Below, piece after piece: positions 24,372 to 36,421 of a stretch of DNA of 64,000 nucleotides. Origin of the DNA: Paramacrobiotus metropolitanus (taxonomy: Eukaryota; Tardigrada; Eutardigrada; Parachela; Macrobiotidae). The stretch is from NCBI RefSeq assembly GCF_019649055.1, contig NW_026570222.1:1798001-1862000 (forward strand), read 5' to 3'. The notes under the pieces are model-generated. The model was not told the DNA's origin, did not search any database, and saw only the letters and a program-made list of their open reading frames with translations. Made by a program: the position numbers and the translations under genes. Numbering within the stretch: the stretch's first letter is position 1; each line of letters begins with the position of its first letter.

Positions 24372-27300
24372 TCACTTCGCTTGGTTAAGAAATAAACTAG
24401 GCAGATTCAAGTCCGAATTTACAGCATCGGCGCCAAAAGATTCCACATTCTTTGAACGATTTTTGAATTTCGGTTCCAGTCGCGGCATCAAAATCTCAAC
24501 CTTTTCCAGTTGACTTAAAGGCTTACCAATGTGGCTGTTCACCAAACGCTTGAATGCCTCTCGTTTCGGTTTGGCAAATAAATTGTTGTTGCTGTCAGCC
24601 TTTTCAAATAGCATCTTGTCTAGCTGTTTGAAAGCCTGCTCCAGTTTGGGATCTGGCAGAGCATCGGATCGGAATCCAGCTTCAACTTCCACAGGCAGAA
24701 TCGGCTTCAAAAAGTAATATACGGAAAGTCCTAAATTAATGAGGATCAGCTGATTGGCTTCGTGCTGACCATGCGCTCTAAGCGCAGCCAAAATACAGCG
24801 AATTATATAATCGGCTCCGCTAGGAGTAATCAGAATGTTTTCCTTCCGAACGGATACAGGAATTAGGAGGTGCGCTAATCGACCAAAAATCAATGACAGT
24901 TCACTATCAGGCCACCACAATCCATTGAAGACCGTCATCAGTAACGCATTGGCAACAACGGGGTCCTGCAAAAAATAACAGTCATATTTTTTATTACCGC
25001 GGAGCCAATGATATAAGCTCACACTTTTTATCGTAAATTCTTCTCACAGTTGTGCTTACAGTAACGAAATATAAGATTCCATACGTATTAAGTACCTGCA
25101 AAGAGAGAAGGCCAAGTGGAGAAATTTCATCAGCGTTCTTTTTCGGCGCTTTCGCCGCTTGTGGTTTGGTGTTTCCTTCCTCGTTGTCGGAGGACTCATC
25201 TTCCATCATTTCGGTGTCCTGCACTTCAGCCACACTGGAATTGTCGTCGGAAGCTCTGTGTTGATCACATAAGATTCTCTGAAGGATGAGCGCGCAGTAA
25301 TCTTTGGTGAAAGCCCGCAACAGCACTGTCAGGAGAATTTCCAATTTCTCATCACTTTCAGTGTCCAGAGAGTTCCATGACACGTTCAAAATATTGCTTA
25401 CGACAGGACAAAGCAGCTTAAGGACCGGAATCAAGGCGGTGTGGAACAACGAAGTGGGGCAACTGCGAATATAATGAGCAAGCAATTCTCGGACCAATGT
25501 TCGCACACGAAATAGTGGAACATATCCGGCGCAGACGGAATGGAAAACTGAATTTTCCAAGGATAAACGAAAATCTGGAATTTCGTACAATTCGCCGCCG
25601 TTACTTCGCCCGGCAAATCCGACGATTCGGCAGACACTCTCGAACACAGAGAACAGCCAATTCTGAATTCGGCGTACGTAGACGGGAACAGATTTATGCG
25701 AGGAGTAATCAACAAAAACGGGTTTTAATACAGTCTGCACTTCGCCTTCAGGTAAACTGAGCATGGTCTGGTTGGTCCTTAAGATGGAATCCGTTAACTT
25801 CGGAGAATGCAACTCAAGAATGCAGCGAATAACAGAGAAATTGTTCTCTAGGAACGGCTTCAGATCACTTGCACTGCAATTCATATGCATGCACGTGGAC
25901 GCAATAACGCGGGAGCAGAATAAAATTTGATTCCTTCGGATAACCATTTCGCTGTCTTGGAATGTGGTATCCGACAGTTTATCCAATCCAAAAAATACTG
26001 CAAAATTCCCTGCGGAGGAGATGGCCCGGCAAAATTCTTCCGATAACCAAAACGGCACAACGGCTGCCTGGATTTCTCGGATCAGCTGACTTTTTTTCGC
26101 TTCATCTTGACAGTTTTTGGTGACGGTAATAAGACCGTCTAACAGGACGCACTGATCATCGGTCGACAGGCGATGTACAGGATCAAACAGCCGGCGCACA
26201 GTATTGACCAGATCGTCATAGCGTTGCAGCAGCTGCTTGGTCAGCACACGACTTAACGACGTAAACAAGTTGCGGGCATGTATGTGAAGGTCCTCCTTGG
26301 CTTCGTGTCGAACATTCGACGTCTGATCGATTACAGTGGATGTCAAGAGGAGGAGGTCATGATCGAGCACTTTAACCACCATGTCGAGGGAAGCGGATTC
26401 GTCCTGAGGTGGTGGATTGGGAACAAATGCCGTAACGAGTTTTGAAACAAGACTCAGTCGAAGTGACGTTAATCCAGCATCTGGCAGTTCTTTCCTGCAA
26501 GCAAGCAACGTTAACGCCAAATGTCAACGTGGCGAAAAACTGCGGTAAACATCTGCCTTTAATTTCTCTTTGACTGAGCAGAGGTAGGAGTACTTTTACT
26601 GGTAATGCCGAACACGCAATCATGAAAAGCACTTACATGTTGCTTTTGTCCATTTCGGTTAACTGAAGAATAAGCTGGAAAGCGCCTTGACGATGGCTAG
26701 TCTTAATGTCGTCAGGCACATTTCTGGTTGTTCCGTCCAAAAGTGTCAGAACAGCGGACCACTTGTTTTTGTCGGATTCCTGTTTGCACACCAGAGAAGT
26801 GACCAGTCCAAAGGAAAAATCCAGCGCTTCCTTCGGAAAAACGCCACTGATTTTTCGAATTATATCTCCAATTTTCACCCGTAATCCAATCAAAAATTCC
26901 CGAAACAAGCTTTCCTGATCGCCGAATTCCTGTTTAATCCATGGCTCTTCACTAAACTTATGTATCAACGCTAATCGCGAACACTGCTGCAACAAAATCA
27001 GCGCACTCGCTTGCACTTCCGGTTGAGTTTTCAGTACCCCATTGCTCCATAAGGGCAGCCATCCGCTCAACGCCAAACCGCAGATTACCGGACTGCCATT
27101 CTGCACTAGCTGCAGCAACATTTCCACATACTTCTGAAAATTTGCCTTGTACTGCGCAAGATACACGGGCAAATCGGGGACGGTAGCCAATTTCACAGCG
27201 ATCAGTGAAAACACTGAGCAGACTTTTTTGGATAAATCCGCATCGTCCACGTTTTGTTCCGTATAATATGCCAGCATTTTTACTAGCATACTAAACCATT

Positions 27301-28135
27301 TATCCTCCGAAAACAGGCGCAACACCATGTGGATATCCTCTTTTTTCGAATATTTTCTATCCAACACGCAATCGAGAAATTCCATCACTTCGGCTTGGCA
27401 AAATGCCTGATTAATGGTGTTTGAGAATACTTCATCGAACAGCATGCCTTCGCCTTCCCACAAAAATTTCACCTGAGCCGATTCACCCAAAACCGCGCAG
27501 ACGCGCAGTACTCCGATGGTGGCGGAGTGGTCGTTCTGCTGCAGGCAGCGCACGAGGAACGCAATGAAATCCGGCAGCATACTGGTGAAGGCCTCCGAGA
27601 CTTCTTTGTGCCGTGCCGGAGATAAACTATGGAACTGCAGTAAATCCTCCACCAAACGGTGAAACATGAGAATAATCACATACAGCTGGTTGGGGCCTTG
27701 TGCACACAGCAGCTCCACTTCTTGCAGCATGGACGGCCAATGCTGTGGCCATTCACGTTTGACGATTTCCACGAGAATCTTGGCGATGCCATCCGAAATG
27801 TACCCATCGACTGAATCGCTCCCCAGTCTGGTGATCAACTGAATCGTGATGTCTTTGACGAACACTTTGTCCGGTTGGTCAAGATCGTTCCAGCTGTACT
27901 TCACGACGTCTTCGATCAGCTGCAACCCGAAACGCCGAAGAACGGGGTTGGCACCGATGTCGGCGCTGGTGGCGATGCGGAATCCTAGGTCGGTTTTCTG
28001 GTGAGAGGACAGCAATTTCTTCATTTCTTCACAAGCCTGGTATGCCTGCATTCTCTCGGCATTGGGCACGGATGGATCGCCCATCATGGAAATAATGCGC
28101 ATTATCTGTTGGATTTCTTGAGCTGCAGCGTCCAT
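24372..28135 (-). CDS. XPO5: Exportin-5
   Basis: Three long exons: 26637-28135, 25096-26494 and 24372-24965, phases 2 and 0, 1163 aa (human XPO5 1204). It is an importin-beta family karyopherin that exports pre-miRNA and other structured RNAs with RanGTP. Seen: the N-terminal exportin region VLRRFGLQLIEDVVKYSWNDL, then AKILVEIVKREWPQHWPSML, QLYVIILMFHRLVEDLLQF, and a long run of HEAT-type alpha-helical sequence. It continues through GLALSGWLPLW, VYVRRIQNWLFSVFESVCR and an acidic loop (EVQDTEMMEDESSDNEEGN) to a basic C-terminus. REWPQHWP is the conserved exportin-5/exportin-1 N-domain motif. The ATG at 28135 (MDAAAQEIQQIM) was chosen; an in-frame ATG 81 bases upstream adds a Cys/Arg-rich segment and is less likely. 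The gene has only two introns, fewer than its neighbours. Confidence 0.9.
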
Positions 28136-28841
28136 GTTGAGAAGTCTGCAGATTCTCAACTCGTTCGCACGGCAAATTCTACAGGCACTGTCAGTGTCAG
28201 GCACATGAAAGCGCAAGTAGTCAACGGACGCTTATCGCGGGCTCATATTAGTATTTTACCATTACCCATCAAAACACAAAAGATGACTTTACTATTTTGA
28301 AACTATCCAAGTTATGATGCAAGTTTAACAAGAAAATCTCTGGAACATGAAAATAACAACTTCGGTAATTAGTGGAATAAACTGATAACAACTGAAAATA
28401 ATTCCACATTAAAAAGAGTAGAGCAGTAGTGCAGCACTAATCTAGAGCTCAGTTTCTCAGCTTTAACTTTTAAGCGTGAAAAGTCAGACGACAGCGATGT
28501 TACGCTCATACCCAGGGCGGTTGCCAATTGCCATCAACCTTCTTTTCTTGTCCGGAACTGGACCGGAAGCAAGAGCTCTTGTTCAGCCTTGTTGTTTCGA
28601 CAAAAGCAGTTATTTCGTTGCACCGGTATTGACAGAAATCACTGCTAACGTTTAAGTAAATTTATTGACGAACAAACCATTGCATTTCGCGACATGCTTA
28701 AAACAGGTGCCACTTAATATGCACTATAACACTACGTAATGGTAAATATTGATTTTCCAACACCAGTAGAACAACGTTCAATATCAAACTAATTTCATGT
28801 GATCAATCTCTGCAGACCACGTATGGGAAATGTGCGGCTCA
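28136..28841. other. Gap between XPO5 start and STIP1 end
   Basis: 0.7 kb; it must contain the XPO5 promoter and the STIP1 3' UTR. No gene or repeat is seen. Confidence 0.35.
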
Positions 28842-31486
28842 TCAACGCATGCCAATTAGTCCAGCGTTGATCAACTTTTCGATTCGCGCAGCGACTTCTG
28901 GATTCTTCAAATGCCTAAAAAAAATTTGAAGATCTTAAATGTTCAGTATCTTAACGAGTAGTGGCTACTGCCATCCCACTTACTCTCTGACAGCATGTGG
29001 ATCTTTCTGCATTTGCTCCAAAATCATCCTCATGGCAGGATCACCAATAATCGCCTGGACTTCCGGGTCTTCCATGGCCTGTCGACGCGCCGTTTCGGGA
29101 TCTTTGAGGTTATCCACAACTGCACGCTGCATAAGATCTCGCGCTTCCTGGTTGTTTGGTTCCAGCTCCAATGCTTTCTCAAAAGCATGTGTGGCTTTCT
29201 GCGCCTGTTTCATCGCCATTAAAATACTGCCCTTCCGAATATATCCTTTGACTAAAATTACACAAATTTAAGCACAGAAGAACGAAAAGGAGAGAGTACT
29301 GTGTAAGGGGAACAGCATTATCAGTTTATAACTAACCAAAAGACGGATCCAATTTAATGCATTCCTCAGCGTCTTTCAGTCCCAAATTAAATTCCATGAG
29401 TTTTGTGTAGCATGCAGCTCGATTGCTGTAAAGCTTGGCATCTGTGGGATTTCGTTTCACGGCTTCCGAATAATGTTTCAAAGCGCCGGGGAAGTCGCCT
29501 TTTTTGAAGAGATCATTTCCTTTGTTCTTCTCTTCCTCCGCTTTTTCCGGATCAATGTAAGCCTTGTTCTCTTCCTCTTTTATAACTTTTTCGATCTATG
29601 AAAGGCGACAACTATTACGCGTCAGTATATTTACAGCACACCCAGTCCTGGACTCTTGGTGATACCAGTACAAAACGTTTGAATACTTCCCAAATAAACA
29701 GTAATAACAGTTCATGAATAGTAGCAACATACTTCTTGAAGTCGTTTTAACACATCCGGAGCTCGATGTTCAGCCAAAGATTTTGAGAGGAAAATCTTTG
29801 CATTCTGATTGTCGTCCATCTTGGCGTACGCATTACCAATACGAGCGAAAGCCCTGAAAATGAAAAAAATGGTACGCAACCCGTATAACGCATGCCGGTG
29901 GCCCATTACTTACTAAAAATGTCCATTAAGTCCGCACAACTTACTTTGCAACCAACTGGTAATCAGCTCGGTTTTCACGCCCAATTTCAATAGCTTTGAA
30001 GCACAAGTCAATACACTCTTGGAATTTTCCTTGCTCGAAATAAACCGCTTTAAAAGAACAACGGTTACGCAGTTTCAAAATCGAGAATATCCTTTTAAAT
30101 TGTCTTACCAGCTTGATTCGTCATGTATGTCATGTTCACTGGGTCCAATTCAACTGCCTTTTCATAATGCTTTAAAGCCGTTTCGAAGTCTTTCTTCTTG
30201 TACGCCTCATTTCCTAATTCCTTCTCATCCCAGGCTTTGTTCTGCTCCGGGGACAGATTCGAAGGCTTTTCTTTCCCGGTTGGCTTTTTAGCCGAAGTAG
30301 CTGACGACGATGAAGGCGCCGGTTTCGATTCCGATGGGCGCGGTGTTGGGTAATCTTCGGTATCCATCTCGCCGGCATCCGCACCCATCGCACCAAGATC
30401 GATGCCAAGGAGAACGCTTAATGCCGACGACACTCGGGGATCGCTCAGGTACTGCCTAAACAATGAATTACATCAGTGATAACGTTATGCGTTTTTTTTA
30501 ATTCTGTCAATAGTACGAGCAGTACATTAAACTCTGAGGATTGCGCTGAAGATTGGACATGATTAATTGAAAATCTGGCTGATTAACGAAATCTTTGGTC
30601 CGGGGATCGCTCCGTAGCTTATCCATAATACCAGGACCGGCGAATGGATTCGGGAATCCTTGAGATGGACGGGCTGCGAGAGAGTAAAATCAAAGCCATG
30701 ACGCAAATTAAAATTAGAAAGTCTTTTAAACAAGAATACTAAAAAGCTTCGAATGCGATGTCTTTCGCATAAAATTTTTTAAAAAAGAGACAGTTTAGCG
30801 AAGACGTATGCGAAAAAAACACTACACTCCATCCATTAATAAACTACCTTTTATTTTCGTTACCGCTGTTTTCTTAAACTCTGAGGAAATTGCCAACAGC
30901 TATTACTGTAATTCAGCCTCATGAATACCGTTCATGGCAGATTGACATTCAGCCAGTCCATCCTTAAGCTGCTGATTGCCCGGTTCGTGTTTCAGGCCCT
31001 CTTCGTAGGCCGCAACAGCGTCAGGGTATCGTTTCAAATAAGCCAGTGCAGCGCCCTTACGCGAATAACCCTGCAAGCACCAGCCATCAGTTATAATGTT
31101 GGTAAACGCCACAACGAGGCTATCCCGACTGTATCGTACCTTCGACCACTGAGGTTTCAGTTCCACGGCTTTCTCGCCGTCCTTCAACGCCAAATCGTAC
31201 TGGCCTTTTTTCGCAAATGCCGCGGAACGATTACTGTACAAAATTTCATTGTTCGGGTCCAACTTGAGTCCTTCACTATAAGCGGCAATGGCTTCGTCCA
31301 CAAGATTCGCTTGCAAGGCTGCATTGCCTTTATCCTTCCACTCCGTCACCTACGAGTAGAGGAAAGCGATATATAGCAGTTTGCTTAGTGAACAGTCCGC
31401 TGCCTCTGTATTAAAAATTCCAGACTTTCCTGCGTTGCGGCGCACACTGTCACACTGTCATTGTTTAAACTTACCTTTGGATCCAT
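28842..31486 (-). CDS. STIP1: Stress-induced phosphoprotein 1 (HOP), Hsp70-Hsp90 co-chaperone
   Basis: Ten exons: 31475-31486, 31140-31349, 30929-31070, 30526-30673, 30109-30455, 29945-30047, 29733-29853, 29337-29595, 28984-29251 and 28842-28914; 560 aa, all phases correct (human 543 aa). The first coding exon is only 12 nt (MDPK). TPR1, about 4-117: [47 protein letters not shown]1, about 125-185: [20 protein letters not shown] Ser/Lys/Pro linker follows. TPR2A, about 240-355: [29 protein letters not shown]2B, about 375-490: [33 protein letters not shown]2, about 505-560: [20 protein letters not shown], ending GLIGMR. TPR1 and TPR2B bind Hsp70 and TPR2A binds the Hsp90 MEEVD tail. Confidence 0.97.
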
Positions 31487-32683
31487 TTTGCGGTTCGATC
31501 CACAAGAGTTAAGACCTACAATGGATATGAGTTTCTAGACGGGACACAAATATCTAAGCAAACGAAGAAATGAACTGACTACCCACGGAAGATAGTTCAA
31601 AGAATGCATACAATTGATACAAATAATTCTGTTTCTGTTTATAATTTTATTGTTTAATAAGCAGTACCCGTACTGCTGGAATTCTCATCACACGCTCTAC
31701 GAGTAGATTATTCTTGCACGAATACATTAAACAGCTGGTCTCGAAGAAAACGTTTTACGAAAACAAAAGGTTCTTCTTCCACCTATAAACCATAAACGTT
31801 ATTTCCAAAGGGAATCTTCAAAACCGAGCAAAGCAAGACTTCTGAATTCCACTTTACCAAGACTTACCGTCACTTACGAACTGTCAAGTTGTCAACTCAC
31901 CAAAACATAACATACCCGAATAAGCTTCCGTTACACACTTACCTTGTTCAAACCAAATAAAAATCAAGCAAGTGAACAAACCAAAATAATAAGAATGTTA
32001 CAACTGGAAAATATTCGCAATAACTGCAATTTAGAAAAATTATAAAATCTGTAAATCTACAATAATGAATGACGGTTTTGTGATCTCTTTTCTGTGTATG
32101 GCCGGCATATCTAGAATTTTCGTTTTCTTTCCGGACGAAACGGTTTCAATGTTTTGATAGGCAGGCAGTAGCATGGGCTACCGTTAACAGCTCCATTGCC
32201 CTGAGACTGAGTACGTTACCCGGTCACAGTACGTGCAAATTTGAATTATAATTATATTATAAGGCACACTCAATGTCAGAACTGTTTATTTTTGTGGAAT
32301 GAAATACCCAAACTGTTGACGATTAACAACAAAGGTTTGTCTAAGGTAAGTCACCGTAAGTGGCTACAAATCTTCCCGAACACTTACGAATCGTATCGCA
32401 AAGATTCGTGGATCATCATACGCCAGAAATTATTAACCACCCAAGGCTGCAGCAACAACCGCTTAAATTGTGATAATAATTAGCACGACCTTTATATCCG
32501 CTTTTCACATTAATGTTTTTTTATTTCGATCACACTGCAATAGAGGCCAAATTACAAAAAAGGCAGCAGAAGGCCGAAAACAGCAGTCGCATGTCTAAAC
32601 CACAGGATGCCAATCAACAGAAGGATTCAAGGTGGCGAAAGGTTGTCCGGAAATCGACCAAACATTTCGCCGAATCACCCATA
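31487..32683. other. 1.2 kb between STIP1 promoter and MGME1 3' end
   Basis: No heat-shock element can be stated with confidence and no exon is seen. Open frames at 32241-32483 and 32513-32716 are antisense noise next to the MGME1 terminal exon. Confidence 0.35.
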
Positions 32684-35600
32684 TTATATACCGTCGTCCC
32701 GTATTCGTTTTGGTAAACGCTGTTCAGCCGCAGCCAGTCGCCAGTACTGCTGCAGTCTTCGAAGCCAGTGCCCCCAGTATTTCCGGATTAAATTCAAATC
32801 AAAATGTATCACACTAGCCGGTTCACCCGTAGAATAAGCCACCACCACTGCACCGTGAGCAATTTGCAGTTGTTTCTCGTTGAATTTTCATCGAAATTCA
32901 CAGCGCCGATGTAGGCGGCAACCTGCAGCGGATTGTCGTACAAGGAAGCAGCGGTTACCTTCTTGGTACCGGAAGTTTTCCAGTCAATCACGGATAAAGT
33001 GCCATCCAGTTTCACGATGCAGTCCGTGACGCCTTTGTAGCACAAGAATGGATGCACAACCTTTTCCTCAATCACTTCGACGTCGGAAATATCTTTGAAG
33101 ACATTCTTCAAACTCTCCCAGTATCCTTCAACTGGTTTGGACACCTCTACTGACTGCGGCTCCATTCCCCGGAGGACACTTTCGACTGCCGTGTGGAACT
33201 GTTTTCCGTTGTCAAACAATTCTGAAAAAGAAAGAAACCCTGGTTATTAAAACCAATTTTTAAATTAAAAGCTTAATTCGCAACGATTGCCCACGAGCCC
33301 ATTTCTTGCTTCCTTTCAAGATACCGTTATACCGGTAATACATGTATTAAATGCAATTTTAAAACCTACAGAGTTCCTACTACCTATTAATGAAAGTGCC
33401 TACTAGCATAACAAAGCCAACCTGAAGTTGTTTGGAACATAACCAATACGCACAGTTAAAAAAAAGCAATGATGAAATAGAACAGAAATTTTCGAAATTA
33501 GTGAAAATTCATGTATCTGTTACCGCATAAGCAATCAAACACACATCCACCATAAACAAGCATTCACACGTAAATCTTACGTTGTTGGAATTTCTGAAAG
33601 CCTTCCAATCCCAATTCTTCGATTTTACTCTTTTTCCACGCATCTAACCGTAGCCGGCTTTCAGGAGACATCGTAACGTCCAAAATCGTGGTAACGGAGG
33701 GATAACTATCCGGCCCAAGTGAAAGAGATGTAAGATCCTGGGGAGAAATTTGGAGTACCATCGGTGTTAGGAGAGAGAAGCCACTATCGTCGTCCACGTA
33801 ATTCGGTCGCAGTTTGTTCAAAAAAGGAGACTGCGCAAGAGATTTTAGGTCCGCCTCCTTTTTTAACTGCACTATCCGGAACTCGGAACGGGCTCTGGAG
33901 GAACGGTTCGAAACTGTTTTCGAAACTTCCACACTCGCAGCAGATTCGATGTTCTGCTGAGAGATAACAAGGTTTTCCGCTAAAAATAAAGTGAAGGGTC
34001 AAGCATGAGAGAGACATAAGTCAACTCCTATTGCTAATGCTCACAAATTCGCACTTATTTCGCAGGCAGCGAAACGAATACAGAATAAGGGTAGGGTTGT
34101 TAACGGTGCGGTGCGGTGTACACCGGTGTGCCGTCGGTGCGATTTTGCAAAAAATCCGCACAACAAATAAACCGTGTAAAAAAAACCGCACCGGTCGGTG
34201 CGGTGAAAAATACAAACGCCCGCACAAATAATTTATCCACCGCACCGCACCGGTGTACACCCTTAAATTGCCCTGAGTTCCGAAACCAACAAATTGTCGA
34301 CTCTTTTCCTATCAATCTTCCTTCGTTGAGCGGCCTTCTAAGGGCATAACTAGCAGCATGTATCCAGTCGTAGGTAGCAAAACTGTTACTTACAAAAACT
34401 TAAAATATCGAAAACAGTTTCTGTAACAATTTTTGTGACGAGAACAAACTCAATGTAGAGCGTGGAAAATCAAGCTGTCATATTATATTCTTGGGGAGCA
34501 ATGCTATAATACACTTTCTTTCTCAAGGCAACCCAGTTGCTGCAGCAGCTAAGTTGAAACTACAGACTTTGAATGAGCACTGAGTACTTTGTCATACGTT
34601 ATAGAACTACGATCGCCACAACCCGTGCTTTTTTTGTGGGCGTGAGCTCAGCGTGCAACGTCGTCGCAAAAATTTTATTTATGATAATTATGAATTTAAG
34701 AGTATCTTCGGTTAACCGGTGGTTAACCGGTGAACGTCAACGCGGTTTCCCAAACGCACCGGTGTGCGCCGGTGCGGTTTTTCTCGAAAACCGCACCGCC
34801 CATACCAATTTATTTTCAAAATCGCACCGCAATTTTTTCAAATTGCACCGGTGCACTGGTAAAAAACCGCACCGTTAACAACCATAAATAAGGGGCACCA
34901 AAAAAGGTTTAACATTATTAACAGTCATGCATTTCTTGAAACATCCACTGAGCCACGCTCGTTTCATGATTGTCGAAAGAATTAAATTAAAAACCGCTGC
35001 AACAAATATGACAAGTCCGACATCAATAAGAAAAAGTTGTACGAAACTACATATGTAGTTAACCTGCCCCTGCACAAATAATTATAATACATTTATATAT
35101 GGAACTGCTCAATCTTCTCTCTTCCTTACCCTTAAATTCTCCCTGAGACTCATCCAGTAAACCAGACAGCGCTTTTAATCCCTCTTTTTCAGCTATTTGA
35201 ATCGGTTTATCTTTTTTCTTTTCTTTTCTCGCGGCTTTCTTATCTGTTTTGTCGCTGCTTTTCGTCATTGGCTCCGGTGGTACAGGCAATACGTCGGACG
35301 CTTTCTTAAAAGGTCTGCGAGTTGCACTGTGGAACAGATCTGACTGATCCAAAATGAACAGATCATCGTGCACCTCTGGAGGCATGGGAGGAACGTGCCC
35401 TTGCATTCTTCTCTGCTTACCCGTATTGACCCACGTGCACACCTGCTGCAGCGGCTCGGGAAGAGTTTCCAAGCGCGAACCAAAGAGCAATGCTGACTGT
35501 TCGTTGAAATTAATCGCGAAATTCCTGGCACGCGCCCATGCTTCCGCAGATACCTCCTTTGGCATCTCGCCGCGAAGTTTGCCTTGGGGCACTTGAATAA

Positions 35601-35856
35601 CCTTCCCGTGAATAGCTCGTGAATCTTCTTCGAAACGCTTTAGACTGAAATTTTTGTTACGGCGTCGCTTCTCAGCTTCGCGGATGAAGCGAACCTGCTC
35701 CTCTGCATCATCGACAACTTTCTTTCCCGTACTCGCCAACATTCGCTGCTCCATACTGCATAAACCGCTGAGAATCTTCTCCGTAGCCAAAGTTCCAGTG
35801 GAATACCAAGGATGACATCCTCGTTGAATACACTTAAGAGATATTACACCGTGCAT
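32684..35856 (-). CDS. MGME1: MGME1-like mitochondrial genome maintenance exonuclease, with long N-terminal extension and apparent frameshift
   Basis: Exons 35130-35856, 33581-33979 and 32684-33221; the phase-1 borders match at both introns. The C-terminal part is the PD-(D/E)XK exonuclease MGME1, which trims 5' flaps and single-stranded mtDNA. Seen: SYPSVTTIL and SPESRLRLDAWKKSKIEELG; then NGKQFHTAVESVL; then YKGVTDCIVKLDGTLSVIDWKTS with the D...DWK active-site series; then DNPLQVAAYIGAVN. After FDE the family sequence continues only in another frame (HGAVVVAYSTGEP, then YWGHWLRRLQQYW, stop at 32684). One base appears missing near the TTTT at 32885-32888; in the original frame the protein stops at 32809. 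Exon 1 (242 aa, start MHGVISLKCIQRG) has a presequence-like beginning and Lys/Glu-rich tracts and is not familiar to me. It may be a family extension or a separate protein. Intron 1 holds a hAT-like element. Confidence 0.82.
34092..34886. mobile_element. Non-autonomous hAT-like element (MITE) in MGME1 intron 1
   Basis: Perfect 8-bp target duplications AATAAGGG flank it (34084-34091 and 34887-34894). The ends are inverted: TAGGGTTGTTAACGGTGCGG at the left and its complement with one mismatch at the right. Subterminal regions are packed with ACCGGTG/GTGCGGT motifs in both orientations (34110-34260 and 34730-34875), as in hAT elements where transposase binds subterminal repeats. 795 bp with no coding capacity. 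The 8-bp duplication and TAGGG termini fit hAT; superfamily assignment is inference. Confidence 0.85.
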
Positions 35857-36043
35857 AGTCGCAACAGGGAAGGCCTCCGTAATGGTCGGCTGTCGAATAT
35901 ATAGATGGAAATACAACCAGAGGTCCTGAACTGAGAAGGCATAAGACAGTTGTAAAAAAAAAGCAAAAAAAAGTAAGCGATGAAAGTCATAAAACAACAC
36001 AAATTCATAACTACGCACGGTACGCAGTATCGAAACCAGATAC

Positions 36044-36113
36044 TGAGAGTGCACAATAATATTATTGTGCACTCTCAATACACGCGCACAATAATAATAT
36101 ATATTATTGTGCA
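36044..36113. repeat. 34-bp perfect palindrome plus adjacent imperfect copy
   Basis: 36044-36077 reads the same on both strands (half-site TGAGAGTGCACAATAAT, no spacer). About 20 bp on, 36083-36113 repeats the same GCACAATAATA...TATTATTGTGC pattern imperfectly. It lies about 190 bp upstream of the MGME1 start codon, so it could be cruciform-forming DNA, a dimeric factor site or the relic of a foldback end. Confidence 0.8.
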
Positions 36114-36421
36114 CTCATACTGACCGTACTCAGTACTGTTAATGGTATCACAATACTGTAGCTGCCACCTCGCGCAGCCTGCGAATTTGCGCGGGATCTA
36201 GTGCATGTCTAGTGTTTACAGTGTGTCTACTGTTTTAAAAGTTTAAAACCCATATTAAAATTATAAGCTGATTTGAGCCTTGGTGAATTTAAAATTTAGT
36301 TATGGACAGTGATATGACTTGCACCTTGCTGTACACCGGTCTGTCGGCACTTTAGGATATAAAATTCGAGTGTGCTTAAGAACTACAGTATATAAGAGAC
36401 CTGTGCAGAGTCTGAAAACTC

